Of a stretch of 64,000 nucleotides of DNA, positions 47,371 through 56,456 are shown piece by piece. The notes below the pieces were generated by a model, which saw only the letters and a list, made by a program, of their open reading frames with translations, was not told the DNA's origin and ran no database searches. Source of the DNA: Actibacterium naphthalenivorans (GTDB lineage Bacteria > Pseudomonadota > Alphaproteobacteria > Rhodobacterales > Rhodobacteraceae); contig NZ_JACIEQ010000002.1 of the NCBI RefSeq assembly GCF_014196965.1, positions 434,001 to 498,000 on the forward strand, read 5' to 3'. The stretch's first letter is position 1, and every line of letters starts with the position of its first letter. The translations under genes were made by a program, and so were the position numbers.

Positions 47371-48769
47371 CTGGCCTCCCCGCCCTGGCACTCTGAAACG
47401 ACCCGCCTACCGGTACCTTGCCCAGGCGATCGTTTCAGCCATTGAAACCGGCGCCCTGCGCCCGGGCGACAGGCTTCCGACCCACCGCGAACTGGCCTAT
47501 CAGCTGGGCCTGTCGGTTCAGACGGTCAGCCGCGCCTATGAGGAACTGATCCGCATCCAGATGATTGTCGGCGAGGTCGGGCGCGGAACCTTCGTGTCCA
47601 CTGCGGCGCGCGAGGCGGCGCCGCCTTATCAGCGTGTCACCCCGGAGCAGAAAGTCATCGACTGTTCCATGTTGACGCCGATCGTGACCGAGCTTCACAC
47701 CCGGAAAATGAGCGAAACGCTTGGTGGCATGGCCAGCGCGCTGCCCGATGCCGTGCTGCAGTCCTTTCGCCCGCAGCCGGCGCATAGTTCGCATGTGCAG
47801 ACCGCGTTGACCTGGCTGCAACGTTGCGGCGTTCGCACCGCATCGGACTGCGTCATCATGACCAACGGCAGCACCTCGGCCATGACGGTTGCCCTGACAA
47901 GCGTGACGACCGCAGGGGATCTGGTGGCAACCGAAGCGATGGGGCATCATACGCTGCCGACGCTGGCGCGCACGCTCGGGCTCCGGCTTGCCGCACTGCC
48001 AATGGATCACGAGGGCATCCTGCCCGAAGCGCTCGACAACCTGTGCAGCGCGACGCAGGTCAAGGCGCTCTATACCATGCCGGCCGGTCTGAATGCGCTG
48101 GCGTGCACCATGGGAAACGAGCGTCGCGACGCGATCTGTGCCGTCGCCAGACATCACGGGTTGATGATCGTCGAGAATGACGCCTGGGGCCCGCTTGAAC
48201 CGCACCGCCCTGCCCCGCTGGCGATGCGCGCACCGGAAAGGACGCTTTACTTCACCGGGCTGAGCAAATGCCTGCTGCCCGGCCTGCGCGTGGGATATCT
48301 TGTCGTTCCCCCGCGGTTGGCAGAGGCCGCGAACAATCGCCATCTCGCGACGAGCTGGATGGCGACGGCCCTGATGGGCGAAATCGGCGCGCGCTGGATC
48401 GCCGAGGGCACAGCCGAAGAGCTTTTGCACTGGCAGCGTCGCGCGCTGGCGCGGCGCAACCAGTTCGCGGCGGATCGGCTGGGCCCGATAAGGCACCGCG
48501 CCGCACCGCGCGGCCTTCACATCTGGATCCCGCTGTCCGAGCCGGGGCATGAAGCTGCCGTCGTTGCCCGCCTGCGCGAACGCGGGCTGGCCGTTGCGCC
48601 CGGCAATCCGTTCGCACTCGACGACGCCAGCTATCATCCCGGCATCCGGTTTTGTGTCGGGAACCGTTCCGAAAAAGCCTTTGAAACCGGCATAGACATC
48701 GTTGCCACATTGCTGAGCGGCCCGGCGGAACAAGGGAAAGCCCCGGATCGAATTTATGAAACGGATTAA
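47363..48769 (+). CDS. enuR: EnuR-type MocR regulator of ectoine uptake and catabolism
   Basis: A GntR/MocR fusion of 468 residues. The N-terminal winged helix (ALRPGDRLPTHRELAYQLGLSVQTVSRAYEEL) is joined to an aminotransferase-like domain with the PLP lysine in GLSKCLLPGLRVGY. That lysine is residue 302 from this start, the same number as in Ruegeria pomeroyi EnuR, where PLP and the intermediates N-alpha-acetyl-diaminobutyrate and diaminobutyrate act as inducers. It stands at the head of the uehABC-usp-eutABC-doeAB genes and is divergent from asnC. EnuR is known as their repressor. Confidence 0.92.
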   Translation: MTIWPPRPGTLKRPAYRYLAQAIVSAIETGALRPGDRLPTHRELAYQLGLSVQTVSRAYEELIRIQMIVGEVGRGTFVSTAAREAAPPYQRVTPEQKVIDCSMLTPIVTELHTRKMSETLGGMASALPDAVLQSFRPQPAHSSHVQTALTWLQRCGVRTASDCVIMTNGSTSAMTVALTSVTTAGDLVATEAMGHHTLPTLARTLGLRLAALPMDHEGILPEALDNLCSATQVKALYTMPAGLNALACTMGNERRDAICAVARHHGLMIVENDAWGPLEPHRPAPLAMRAPERTLYFTGLSKCLLPGLRVGYLVVPPRLAEAANNRHLATSWMATALMGEIGARWIAEGTAEELLHWQRRALARRNQFAADRLGPIRHRAAPRGLHIWIPLSEPGHEAAVVARLRERGLAVAPGNPFALDDASYHPGIRFCVGNRSEKAFETGIDIVATLLSGPAEQGKAPDRIYETD

Positions 48770-49025
48770 TTTTTAAGCAAACCGCCACCCAACCGGGCTC
48801 CGAGAGAACGAACGCCCGGAAATGTCGATTATGAAACCCGGTCAAATTGTCATGATTTAATATATCGATTGATTTGATTGCCGCAGCTTACAAACCATTC
48901 TTCAATGGCCAGCCTCACCCAAGCTTGCAAGGCAACAGGCCTGAGAGGCGCGCTTTCAGCACCGTTTCCCACACTGCAGCGTGATCGAGATCGGCCAGAT
49001 CCCGACGCCGTAAAGGAGAATAGAA
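48770..49025. other. uehA leader/promoter region
   Basis: About 256 bases without a gene, AT-richer than the genes around it (for example near 48841-48890). It holds the EnuR-candidate site at 48846-48861 and a GGAG ribosome site before uehA. It must contain the operon promoter, which I could not fix. Confidence 0.5.
48846..48861. promoter_or_regulatory. Candidate EnuR operator in the uehA leader
   Basis: ATTGTCATGATTTAAT matches the reverse complement of the site at the enuR start in 12 of 16 positions, with the first nine identical. It lies 165 bases before the uehA ATG. Confidence 0.45.
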
Positions 49026-50036
49026 ATGACCATTCGCACGGCGATTGTCGCCGGAACCGTCGCAACCATGACCCTTGGCCTGTCCGCTGCACATGCCGAC
49101 ACCTGGCGCTATGCGTTTGAAGAGGCGCTGGAAGAGGTTCAGGGGAAATTCGCCCAGAAGTTCAAGGCCGAGGTCGAAGCCAATTCCGATCACACGATCC
49201 AGCTTTTCCCCTATGGCACATTGGGCGAATCCGCTGATATCATGGAGCAGGCCCAGGCCGGCATCCTGCAATTCGTCGATCAGTCTCCGGGCTTCACCGG
49301 ATCGCTGATCCCCGAGGCGCAGGTCTTTTTCGTGCCCTATCTGCTGCCCGGCGACACCGAGCAGCTGAACAGCTTTTTCCGCAACTCCGTCGCGCTGAAC
49401 GAGATGTTCCCCGAACTCTATGCCGCGCAGGGCCTGGAGCTTCTGACGATGTTCCCCGAGGGTGAAGTGGCGATGACCACGAAAAAGCCCGTGCACAGCC
49501 CCGAGGATCTTGACGAGGTGAAGTTCCGCGTCATGACCAACCCGCTGCTGGTGGAAAGCTACAAGGCGTTCGGCGCGACCCCCACGCCGCTGCCGTGGGG
49601 CGAGGTGTATGGCGCGCTGCAGACCAACATCATCCAGGGTCAGGAAAACCCCACCTCGTTCATCGAATCCACCAAGCTTTACGAAGTGACGGATGTGATC
49701 ATCTATGCCGGGCACAACAACTTCACCACCGCCCTGATGGCCAACAAGGACTTCTACGACGCCCTGCCCGAAGCGGACCAGCAGGTGATCGAAAATGCCA
49801 CGGACGCGGCCTTCGAATACATCCTGGCCTATCAGAAGGATCTCGAGTCGGTGGCGCTTGAGGCGATCAAGAAGGCCAAGCCCGAAATGGAGGTCATCGT
49901 GCTGACGGAAGAGGAACGCGCGCCCTTCAAGGCCGCTGCCGGAACCGTCGAGGAGACCTTCATCGAAATGACCGGGGACAGCGGCAAGAAGATCCTCGAG
50001 CAGATGAAAGCCGATCTCGCGGCGGCAGCCGAATAA
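49026..50036 (+). CDS. uehA: Ectoine/hydroxyectoine TRAP transporter, substrate-binding protein
   Basis: A DctP-type periplasmic binding protein of 336 residues with signal peptide ending in SAAHAD. The ligand-binding cleft segments are [66 protein letters not shown] and the E-N-P-T-S segment [11 protein letters not shown], with aromatic residues that fit a UehA/TeaA ectoine cage. Context places it with uehB, uehC and usp. A GGAG site precedes the ATG. It is expected to bind hydroxyectoine and ectoine. Confidence 0.93.
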   Translation: MTIRTAIVAGTVATMTLGLSAAHADTWRYAFEEALEEVQGKFAQKFKAEVEANSDHTIQLFPYGTLGESADIMEQAQAGILQFVDQSPGFTGSLIPEAQVFFVPYLLPGDTEQLNSFFRNSVALNEMFPELYAAQGLELLTMFPEGEVAMTTKKPVHSPEDLDEVKFRVMTNPLLVESYKAFGATPTPLPWGEVYGALQTNIIQGQENPTSFIESTKLYEVTDVIIYAGHNNFTTALMANKDFYDALPEADQQVIENATDAAFEYILAYQKDLESVALEAIKKAKPEMEVIVLTEEERAPFKAAAGTVEETFIEMTGDSGKKILEQMKADLAAAAE

Positions 50037-50046
50037 CCGCCCGACC

Positions 50047-50068
50047 GGGGCGGCCAACCGGCCGCCCC
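50047..50068 (+). promoter_or_regulatory. Stem-loop between uehA and uehB
   Basis: A 9-bp perfect stem GGGGCGGCC/GGCCGCCCC with loop AACC lies 10 bases after uehA. No T-run follows, so it is more likely a message-stabilising or partial-stop element that keeps the binding protein in excess. Confidence 0.55.
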
Positions 50069-50110
50069 GCCCCTGCGGGCATGCCCCCAAGGAATGACGG
50101 AGAAGCTTTG

Positions 50111-50728
50111 ATGAGCCCGGCAGATCCCGAAGACCAGCCCCGGCCCGCCGCCACGGATCCTGATGTGACGGGCGGCGAAGGCTCTGCGCTGCCCGGTGTT
50201 CTGGGTATGATCGACATTGCCATTGCCCGGACCGAGGCGGTGATGCTTGCCGCTGGCGTGTTGCTGATGGCGCTCAACACGATCTCGAACGTCATCGGGC
50301 GGTTCGTGTTTCAGTCGAGCCTCTTTTTCTCGGAAGAACTGAACCGCATCCTGATTGTCCTGATCACCTTTGCCGGCATCAGCTATGCCGCGCGGCACGG
50401 GCGCCACATCCGCATGTCGGCGATCTACGACGCGCTGCCCGCGCCTGCGCGCAAGATCCTGATGGTGGCGATCTCGATCATCACCGCGATCCTCATGTTC
50501 GCGCTTTGCTATTACTCGGTCAGCTACATCGTGACGCTGGCCTCGCGGGGGCGCGTGCTGCCATCGCTGCAGATCCCGGTTTGGGTCATCTACCTTTGGG
50601 TGCCTGTGGGGTTTTTCATGACCGGGGCGCAATATGCGCTGACGGCTGTGAAGAACCTGCTGGACAAGGATATCTATCTCTCGACCAGCGTGCTCGAAGG
50701 TTATGACGACACCGAAACCGAAATCTGA
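50111..50728 (+). CDS. uehB: Ectoine TRAP transporter, small permease
   Basis: A DctQ-type membrane protein of 205 residues with four predicted helices: [35 protein letters not shown] (followed by [15 protein letters not shown], the family landmark), [20 protein letters not shown] and [16 protein letters not shown]. The N-terminal about 30 residues are Pro/Asp-rich and cytosolic. ATG 50111 follows GGAG by 10 bases; a TTG at 50108 is adjacent. It joins UehA and UehC into one transporter. Confidence 0.92.
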   Translation: MSPADPEDQPRPAATDPDVTGGEGSALPGVLGMIDIAIARTEAVMLAAGVLLMALNTISNVIGRFVFQSSLFFSEELNRILIVLITFAGISYAARHGRHIRMSAIYDALPAPARKILMVAISIITAILMFALCYYSVSYIVTLASRGRVLPSLQIPVWVIYLWVPVGFFMTGAQYALTAVKNLLDKDIYLSTSVLEGYDDTETEI

Positions 50729-50738
50729 GGGTTAGCGC

Positions 50739-52025
50739 ATGGCCATCACAATATTCGCGATCATGATCATCCTGCTGTTGCTAGGGTTTCCGATCATGAT
50801 CCCGCTGATCATGGGCGCCTTCGTCGGCTTTTTCATGGTGTTCGGCGGCTTTGGCCAGATGGAAACCATGGTGCAGCAGATGATGGCCGGGATCCGGCCC
50901 GCGTCGCTGATCGCGGTGCCGATGTTCATCTTTGCCGCCGATATCATGACGCGCGGCCAATCCGCTGACCGGCTGATCGACATGGTGATGAAATTCGTCG
51001 GCCACGTGAAAGGCGGGCTTGCCGTTTCCACGGCGGCGGCCTGCACGATGTTCGGCGCGGTCTCGGGCTCGACCCAGGCGACGGTCGTCGCGATCGGGTC
51101 GCCTCTGCGTCCGCGTATGCTTCAGGCCGGATACAAGGACAGTTTCGTGCTGGCGCTGATCATCAACGCCTCGGACATCGCCTTTCTGATCCCGCCCTCG
51201 ATCGGGATGATCATCTATGGCGTGGTCTCGAACACCTCGATCGCCGAGCTGTTCATCGCCGGTGTCGGGCCCGGCCTGCTGATCCTGCTGCTGTTCTCGA
51301 TCTACAGCGTGATCTATGCGATCCGAAACAACGTGCCGACCGAGCCCAAGGCCACATGGGGCGAGCGGCTGCGCGCGGTGCAGCGCGCGCTGTGGCCGCT
51401 GGGCTTTCCGGCGATCATCGTGGGCGGGATCTATGGCGGCATCTTCAGCCCGACCGAGGCGGCGGCGGTCTGCGTGCTTTACGCGCTGATCCTCGAATTC
51501 GCGATCTTCCGCTCGCTTGATCTGAAAGGCGTCTATGATACGGCCAAATCCACCGGGCTGATCACCGCCGTCGTGTTCATTCTTGTCGCGGCGGGGGCGG
51601 CGTTTTCCTGGGTCATCTCTTTCGCCCAGATCCCGCAGCAGATGCTGACGGCCGTCGGCATCTCTGACATAGGGCCGATCGGTGTGCTGTTCGTCATCTC
51701 GATCGCCTTCTTCGTGGGCTGCATGTTCGTCGACCCGATCGTCGTCATCCTGATCCTCGTGCCGATCTTCACACCGGTGGTCGACAGCGTCGGGCTGGAC
51801 CCGGTGCTGGTCGGCACGATCATCACGCTGCAGGTCGCCATCGGGTCGGCCACGCCACCCTTCGGCTGCGATATCTTTACCGCCATCGCGGTCTTCAAAC
51901 GCCCCTATGCCGAGGTCATCAAGGGCACGCCGCCCTTCATCGTGATCCTGCTCGGCGTATCCATGATGTTGATTTTCTTTCCGCAGATCGCCCTGTTCCT
52001 GCGCGATCTCGCCTTTGCCGACTGA
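50739..52025 (+). CDS. uehC: Ectoine TRAP transporter, large permease
   Basis: A DctM-type membrane protein of 428 residues with about twelve helices. Typical segments: LGFPIMIPLIMGAFVGFFM, ATVVAIGSPLRPRMLQAGY, LIPPSIGMIIYGVV, and the C-terminal ATPPFGCDIFTAIAVFKRP (family-conserved). It drives sodium-coupled import of the ligand delivered by UehA. It starts 10 bases after uehB. The next gene, usp, follows after 15 bases. Confidence 0.94.
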   Translation: MAITIFAIMIILLLLGFPIMIPLIMGAFVGFFMVFGGFGQMETMVQQMMAGIRPASLIAVPMFIFAADIMTRGQSADRLIDMVMKFVGHVKGGLAVSTAAACTMFGAVSGSTQATVVAIGSPLRPRMLQAGYKDSFVLALIINASDIAFLIPPSIGMIIYGVVSNTSIAELFIAGVGPGLLILLLFSIYSVIYAIRNNVPTEPKATWGERLRAVQRALWPLGFPAIIVGGIYGGIFSPTEAAAVCVLYALILEFAIFRSLDLKGVYDTAKSTGLITAVVFILVAAGAAFSWVISFAQIPQQMLTAVGISDIGPIGVLFVISIAFFVGCMFVDPIVVILILVPIFTPVVDSVGLDPVLVGTIITLQVAIGSATPPFGCDIFTAIAVFKRPYAEVIKGTPPFIVILLGVSMMLIFFPQIALFLRDLAFAD

Positions 52026-52040
52026 CCGGAGGGCCGCACG

Positions 52041-52478
52041 GTGTTCAAACGCATACTTGTCGGTTTCGACGGATCCAAAGGGGCGGAGGCGGCGCTGATG
52101 AAAGCGATCGAGCTTGCCAAGATCTGGGGCGCGGAATTGAACCTCATGACAGTCTTCCGCCATCACAGCCTTCTTGAAGCGTCGTTCTCCATGGTCCGCC
52201 CCACCGAGCCCGAGAACATGGATGACGTGATGCGCGCACATGCGACAAGCGTGGCGGAACATGCAAAATCGGTCGCGCAGAACGCCGGGCTGAGCAATAT
52301 CCGCGCCTTCGTCAAACCGGGGCATCCGTCACGTTCGCTCGTCGCCTTCGCGAAAGACCATCAGGTTGACCTCATCGTTCTTGGCCGGCGCGGGCTTGGG
52401 TCGGTCGAGGGGTATCTGCTGGGCAGCGTTTCGCACAAGGTGACCGGGCTTTCGGATTGCCCGGTTCTGGTCGTATGA
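52041..52478 (+). CDS. usp: Universal stress protein associated with the ectoine transporter
   Basis: A 145-residue UspA-fold protein. The ATP-binding motif G-x2-G-x9-G(S) is intact: GRRGLGSVEGYLLGS, followed by HKVTGLSDCPVLVV. It starts with GTG at 52041. Its equivalent in the Halomonas transporter TeaABC, TeaD, is an ATP-binding protein that lowers uptake; a similar regulatory part is likely here. Its end overlaps eutA by 4 bases, linking uptake and catabolism in one message. Confidence 0.92.
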   Translation: MFKRILVGFDGSKGAEAALMKAIELAKIWGAELNLMTVFRHHSLLEASFSMVRPTEPENMDDVMRAHATSVAEHAKSVAQNAGLSNIRAFVKPGHPSRSLVAFAKDHQVDLIVLGRRGLGSVEGYLLGSVSHKVTGLSDCPVLVV

Positions 52479-53272
52479 CGCGCCCCGCCCCGCAAGCGCC
52501 CCGGATCGTTTCGGAGTTCGCCGGCGATCTGGAGTTCGACGCCCCCGGTCGGCCCGTGCGGCTGGGTCTGATCGCGCTGGCGACGGATCTGACGATCGAG
52601 CGGGACGCGCGCAGGCTGTTGCCCCAAGACGACGTGGCCCTGCACGTCACGCGCGTGCCCTTCGCCAACCCCACGACGCCCGAGAACCTGCGCGCGATGG
52701 CGCCCAAGCTTGCGGATGCCGCCGCGCTTTTGTTGCCTGACATACCGCTTGCGGCGATCTGTTACGGCTGCACCTCGGCCTCGGTGGCGATCGGAGACGC
52801 CGAGGTCGCGCGACATATCGGGCAGGCCCGGCCCGGCGTTCCGGTGGTCACGCCGATCCTTGCCGCCGCACAGGCGTTTCGGGCGCTTGGCGCCTCTCGT
52901 ATCTCGGTTCTCACGCCATACCTGCCGGAAACGACCGCGCCGATGCTGGACTATTTCGATGCGGCCGGGATCGCTGTCGCGCGCTGCACCTGTCTTGGCC
53001 TGCCCGATGACCGTGACATGGCGCGCCTGTCCGCCCGGACCATTCTGGCCGCGGCCCGCGACGCCGACACCCCCGAGGCCGAGGCGCTGTTTCTGTCCTG
53101 CACGGCCCTTCCCGCCGTGCCGCTGATCGCCGCGCTCGAGGCAGAGCTGGGCAAGCCGGTCATTACCTCGAACCAAGCCAGCTTCTGGGCCATGCTGTGC
53201 CTTGCGGGATTGCCCATCCCGGCGGGTTTCGGACGGATCCACGCCTTCGGGGAAAAGGTGCGCCACGCATGA
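52475..53272 (+). CDS. eutA: Hydroxyectoine utilisation protein EutA (racemase-like)
   Basis: A 265-residue protein with the Asp/Glu racemase (maleate cis-trans isomerase-like) fold. Two cysteines expected as acid/base pair are in ICYGCTSAS and FLSCTALPA. EutA acts with EutB and EutC in turning 5-hydroxyectoine to ectoine; its precise reaction is not proven. It overlaps usp and eutB by 4 bases each (ATGA), so translation is coupled. Confidence 0.9.
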   Translation: MTRPAPQAPRIVSEFAGDLEFDAPGRPVRLGLIALATDLTIERDARRLLPQDDVALHVTRVPFANPTTPENLRAMAPKLADAAALLLPDIPLAAICYGCTSASVAIGDAEVARHIGQARPGVPVVTPILAAAQAFRALGASRISVLTPYLPETTAPMLDYFDAAGIAVARCTCLGLPDDRDMARLSARTILAAARDADTPEAEALFLSCTALPAVPLIAALEAELGKPVITSNQASFWAMLCLAGLPIPAGFGRIHAFGEKVRHA

Positions 53273-54264
53273 ACGCACCGGTCCTTGCCGATATCCTAAG
53301 CGCACACCAGCGCGTTGCGGGCATTGTCCGGGCCACCCCATGCGACCCTTCTCCATCGCTCAGCACCCATATGGGCCAGCCGGTCTGGCTCAAGCAGGAA
53401 CACCACCAGCATACCGGCAGCTTCAAGCTGCGCGGCGCGGCGAACGCAGTGGCGCAACTGACGCCTGCGGAACGCGCGCGCGGTGTCGTGGCCGTGTCTA
53501 CCGGCAACCACGGTCGCGCGCTGGCCTATGCGGCGCGCAAATCCGGGGTGCGCTGCGTGATCTGCATGTCTGCGCTGGTGCCCGACAACAAGCTGCAGGC
53601 GATTCGCGCCGAGGGTGCCGAGACGCGCATCATCGGCCGCTCGCAAGACGAGGCTCAGGCCGAGGTGGACCGTATGATCCAGGAAGACGGCATGGTGATG
53701 ATCCCCCCGTTCGATGACCCGCGCGTCATCGCCGGGCAAGGTACGCTGGGTCTTGAGGTCCTTGAGGCCGTGCCGGATCTGGCGACGATGCTGGTGCAGC
53801 TTTCGGGCGGCGGGCTGATCGCGGGCGTGGCGCTGGCGCTCAAGGCGCAGCGCCCCGATATCCGGGTCATCGGCATCTCGATGAAGCGCGGCGCCGCGAT
53901 GCAGGCCAGCCTTGCCGCGGGCCGTCCGGTTCAGGTGGATGAACTGCCGACGCTTGCGGATTCTCTGGGCGGCGGGATCGGCCTGGCGAACCAGTACAGC
54001 TTTGCCATGGCGCGCGATCTTGTGGACGATGTCGTCACGCTGAGCGAGCCTGAAATCGCCGCCGGCATACGCCACTGCTACTTTGCGGAACGCCAGATCG
54101 TCGAGGGCGCGGGCGCCGTCGGGGTCGCGGCGCTGTTGTCCGGACGGATCACGGCGCAAGGACCGGTCGGTGTGCTGCTGAGCGGTGGGAACATCGACAT
54201 GGCGCTTCACCATCGGCTGATCTCGGGCGAAGACGTGGATCTGATGCAGGAGCAGCGCGCCTGA
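53269..54264 (+). CDS. eutB: Hydroxyectoine utilisation dehydratase EutB (threonine-dehydratase-like)
   Basis: A PLP enzyme of fold type II, 331 residues. The PLP lysine is in HTGSFKLRGAANA, and the phosphate-binding glycine loop is LSGGGLIAG; STGNHGRALAYAARK is the substrate-side Asn loop. Related to threonine dehydratase/serine racemase, but in this cluster it serves hydroxyectoine breakdown, probably removing water. Its stop overlaps the eutC start (TGATG). Confidence 0.92.
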   Translation: MNAPVLADILSAHQRVAGIVRATPCDPSPSLSTHMGQPVWLKQEHHQHTGSFKLRGAANAVAQLTPAERARGVVAVSTGNHGRALAYAARKSGVRCVICMSALVPDNKLQAIRAEGAETRIIGRSQDEAQAEVDRMIQEDGMVMIPPFDDPRVIAGQGTLGLEVLEAVPDLATMLVQLSGGGLIAGVALALKAQRPDIRVIGISMKRGAAMQASLAAGRPVQVDELPTLADSLGGGIGLANQYSFAMARDLVDDVVTLSEPEIAAGIRHCYFAERQIVEGAGAVGVAALLSGRITAQGPVGVLLSGGNIDMALHHRLISGEDVDLMQEQRA

Positions 54265-55256
54265 TGGTCGAGATCACCCTGCTGTCCGAGGCCGATCTGC
54301 GCCGCTGCGTCGCGCTGGACGATCAGGCCGTCGAGTGTGTCGAGGACGGGTTTCGCGCGCTCGGCACCGGAACGGTGGTGATGCCGCCGATCCTGTCGAT
54401 GGCGATCCGCGAGGCCAATGGCGAGGTCGACGTCAAGACCGCCTATGTGCCGGGGCTGCCCAGCTTTGCCATCAAGGTGTCGCCGGGGTTCTTCGACAAT
54501 CCCGCGCTTGGCCTTGCGTCCACTTCGGGGCTTATGATGCTGTTTTGCGCCCGCACCGGACAGGTGCAGGCGCTGTTGCTGGACAATGGCTATCTGACCG
54601 ATATCCGCACCGCCGCCGCCGGGGCCGTGGCCGCGCGCCACCTTGCGCGCGCGGATGCGTCCCATGCCTGTATCCTTGGGGCGGGCATGCAGGCCCGGAT
54701 GCAGCTTCGCGCGCTGAGCCTCGTGCGTCCGATCCGCCGTGCCACCTTCTGGGCACGCGATCCGGCCAGGGCCGATGCCGCCGCCCGCGAAATGGGTGCA
54801 GAACTGGGGATCAAGGCGACCGCCTGCGCCGATCCCGCCACCTGCGTTGCACAGGCGGATGTGATCGTGACGACCACCCCGGCCACGCGACCCATCCTTT
54901 TGGCCGACTGGCTGCGCCCGGGCCAGCACGTCACCGCCATGGGGTCAGACCAGCACGGCAAGAACGAACTCGACCCGGCCAGCCTTGCCCGCGCCGATCT
55001 TTATGTGCCCGACCGCCTGTCGCAGACGCGGGCCCTGGGCGAATTGCGCAGCGCCGTGCAAAGCGGCGCCCTGCCCGCAGACGCCCGTTTCCCCGAACTG
55101 GGCGATATCGTCGCAGGCACCGCGCCGGGACGCGCCACCCCCGAACAGATCACCATCGCCGATCTGACCGGGACGGGCGTGCAGGATACCGTGATCGCCA
55201 TCCATGCCCTGCGCCGTGCCCGCGCGCAGGGGCTTGGTACCCTTTTCAACACCTGA
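54264..55256 (+). CDS. eutC: Hydroxyectoine utilisation protein EutC (ornithine-cyclodeaminase-like)
   Basis: A 330-residue protein of the ornithine cyclodeaminase/mu-crystallin family. The Rossmann NAD motif is ILGAGMQARMQLRAL, and VDVKTAYVPGLPSFAIKVSPGF and GYLTDIRTAAAGAVAARHLA are the substrate-side segments. It probably catalyses the reductive last step giving ectoine from the hydroxyectoine intermediate. It is coupled to eutB (TGATG) and followed after 12 bases by doeA. Confidence 0.92.
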   Translation: MVEITLLSEADLRRCVALDDQAVECVEDGFRALGTGTVVMPPILSMAIREANGEVDVKTAYVPGLPSFAIKVSPGFFDNPALGLASTSGLMMLFCARTGQVQALLLDNGYLTDIRTAAAGAVAARHLARADASHACILGAGMQARMQLRALSLVRPIRRATFWARDPARADAAAREMGAELGIKATACADPATCVAQADVIVTTTPATRPILLADWLRPGQHVTAMGSDQHGKNELDPASLARADLYVPDRLSQTRALGELRSAVQSGALPADARFPELGDIVAGTAPGRATPEQITIADLTGTGVQDTVIAIHALRRARAQGLGTLFNT

Positions 55257-55268
55257 CCGGAGGCCGTC

Positions 55269-56456
55269 ATGCCCAACCTTTCTCCTCTGTTCACACCGGA
55301 CGAATACGCGGCCCGCCTGGCGGCCACGCGCAGGGCGATGGAGGCGCGCGGGCTTGACGCCCTGATCGTGTCGGACCCGTCCAACATGGCCTGGCTGACC
55401 GGCTATGACGGCTGGTCCTTTTACGTGCATCAATGCGTCATCATCGGACCCACCGGCGCACCCGTCTGGTTCGGACGCGGGCAGGATGCGAACGGCGCGG
55501 TGCGGACCTGCTATATGGCCGACGGCGATATCATCGGCTATCCCGACCACTACGTGCAATCGACCGAGCGCCACCCGATGGATTACCTGGCCGCCAAGCT
55601 GACCGAACGGGGCTGGGACGCCGGGCGCATCGGGGTCGAGATGGACAACTACTGGTACAGCGCCGCCGCCCATGCCGCGCTGGACCGGCAGACACGGGGC
55701 GTTCTGGTAGATGCCACCGCCCTGGTCAACTGGCAGCGCGCGGTGAAATCCAAGGCCGAACTTGGCTATATGCGCTCTGCCGCGCGGATCGTCGAACGGA
55801 TGCATGCGCGCATCTTCGATCTGGCCGAAGTGGGAATGCGCAAATGCGATCTGGTCGCGGAAATCTATGACGCCGGGCTGCGCTATGACCCGAAGCTGGG
55901 GTTTGGCGGAGATTATCCTGCCCTCGTGCCGCTTCTGGCCTCGGGGGCCGATGCCTCGGCGCCGCATCTGACGTGGGACGATCGCCCTCTCAAGGCCGGA
56001 GAAGCCACATTCTTTGAAATCGCGGGCGTGGTGCATCGCTATCACTGCCCGCTGTCGCGCACGCTGTTTCTGGGCAAGCCGACGCCCACCTTCGTCGAGG
56101 CCGAAAAGGCCACGCTCGAGGGTATGGAAGCGGGGCTTGAACTGGCCCGCGCCGGCAACCGCTGCGAGGATATCGCCAATGCGTTCTTCGGGGTTCTGGC
56201 CCGCTACGGGATCGAGAAAACCAATCGCACCGGCTATCCCATCGGCATGTCCTATCCGCCCGACTGGGGCGAACGGACGATGTCCTTGCGTGCGGGCGAC
56301 ACGACGGAATTGCAGCCCGGCATGTGCTTTCATTTCATGACCGGCCTGTGGATGGACGACTGGGGCCTTGAAATCACGGAAAGCATCGTGATCGGCGACG
56401 GCGCGCCCGAATGCCTTGCCGATGTGCCCCGCAAGCTGATGGTGAAAGACGGATGA
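55269..56456 (+). CDS. doeA: Ectoine hydrolase DoeA (EutD), M24-peptidase fold
   Basis: Opens the ectoine ring to N-alpha-acetyl-L-2,4-diaminobutyrate. The 395-residue creatinase/aminopeptidase P fold has an N-terminal domain (SDPSNMAWLTGYDGWSFYVHQ) and a catalytic C-terminal domain (ASGADASAPHLTWDDRPLKAGE, FEIAGVVHRYHCPLSRTLFLG, GMCFHFMTGLWMDDWGLEITES). The product matters doubly as it is an EnuR inducer. GGAGG lies 5-9 bases upstream of the ATG. Its end overlaps doeB by 4 bases. Confidence 0.95.
   Translation: MPNLSPLFTPDEYAARLAATRRAMEARGLDALIVSDPSNMAWLTGYDGWSFYVHQCVIIGPTGAPVWFGRGQDANGAVRTCYMADGDIIGYPDHYVQSTERHPMDYLAAKLTERGWDAGRIGVEMDNYWYSAAAHAALDRQTRGVLVDATALVNWQRAVKSKAELGYMRSAARIVERMHARIFDLAEVGMRKCDLVAEIYDAGLRYDPKLGFGGDYPALVPLLASGADASAPHLTWDDRPLKAGEATFFEIAGVVHRYHCPLSRTLFLGKPTPTFVEAEKATLEGMEAGLELARAGNRCEDIANAFFGVLARYGIEKTNRTGYPIGMSYPPDWGERTMSLRAGDTTELQPGMCFHFMTGLWMDDWGLEITESIVIGDGAPECLADVPRKLMVKDG

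Noticed and set aside
48764-48776. Second CtrA box near the enuR stop (TTAA...TTAA)
   Set aside because: The spacing between the TTAA halves is 3 bases, not 7.
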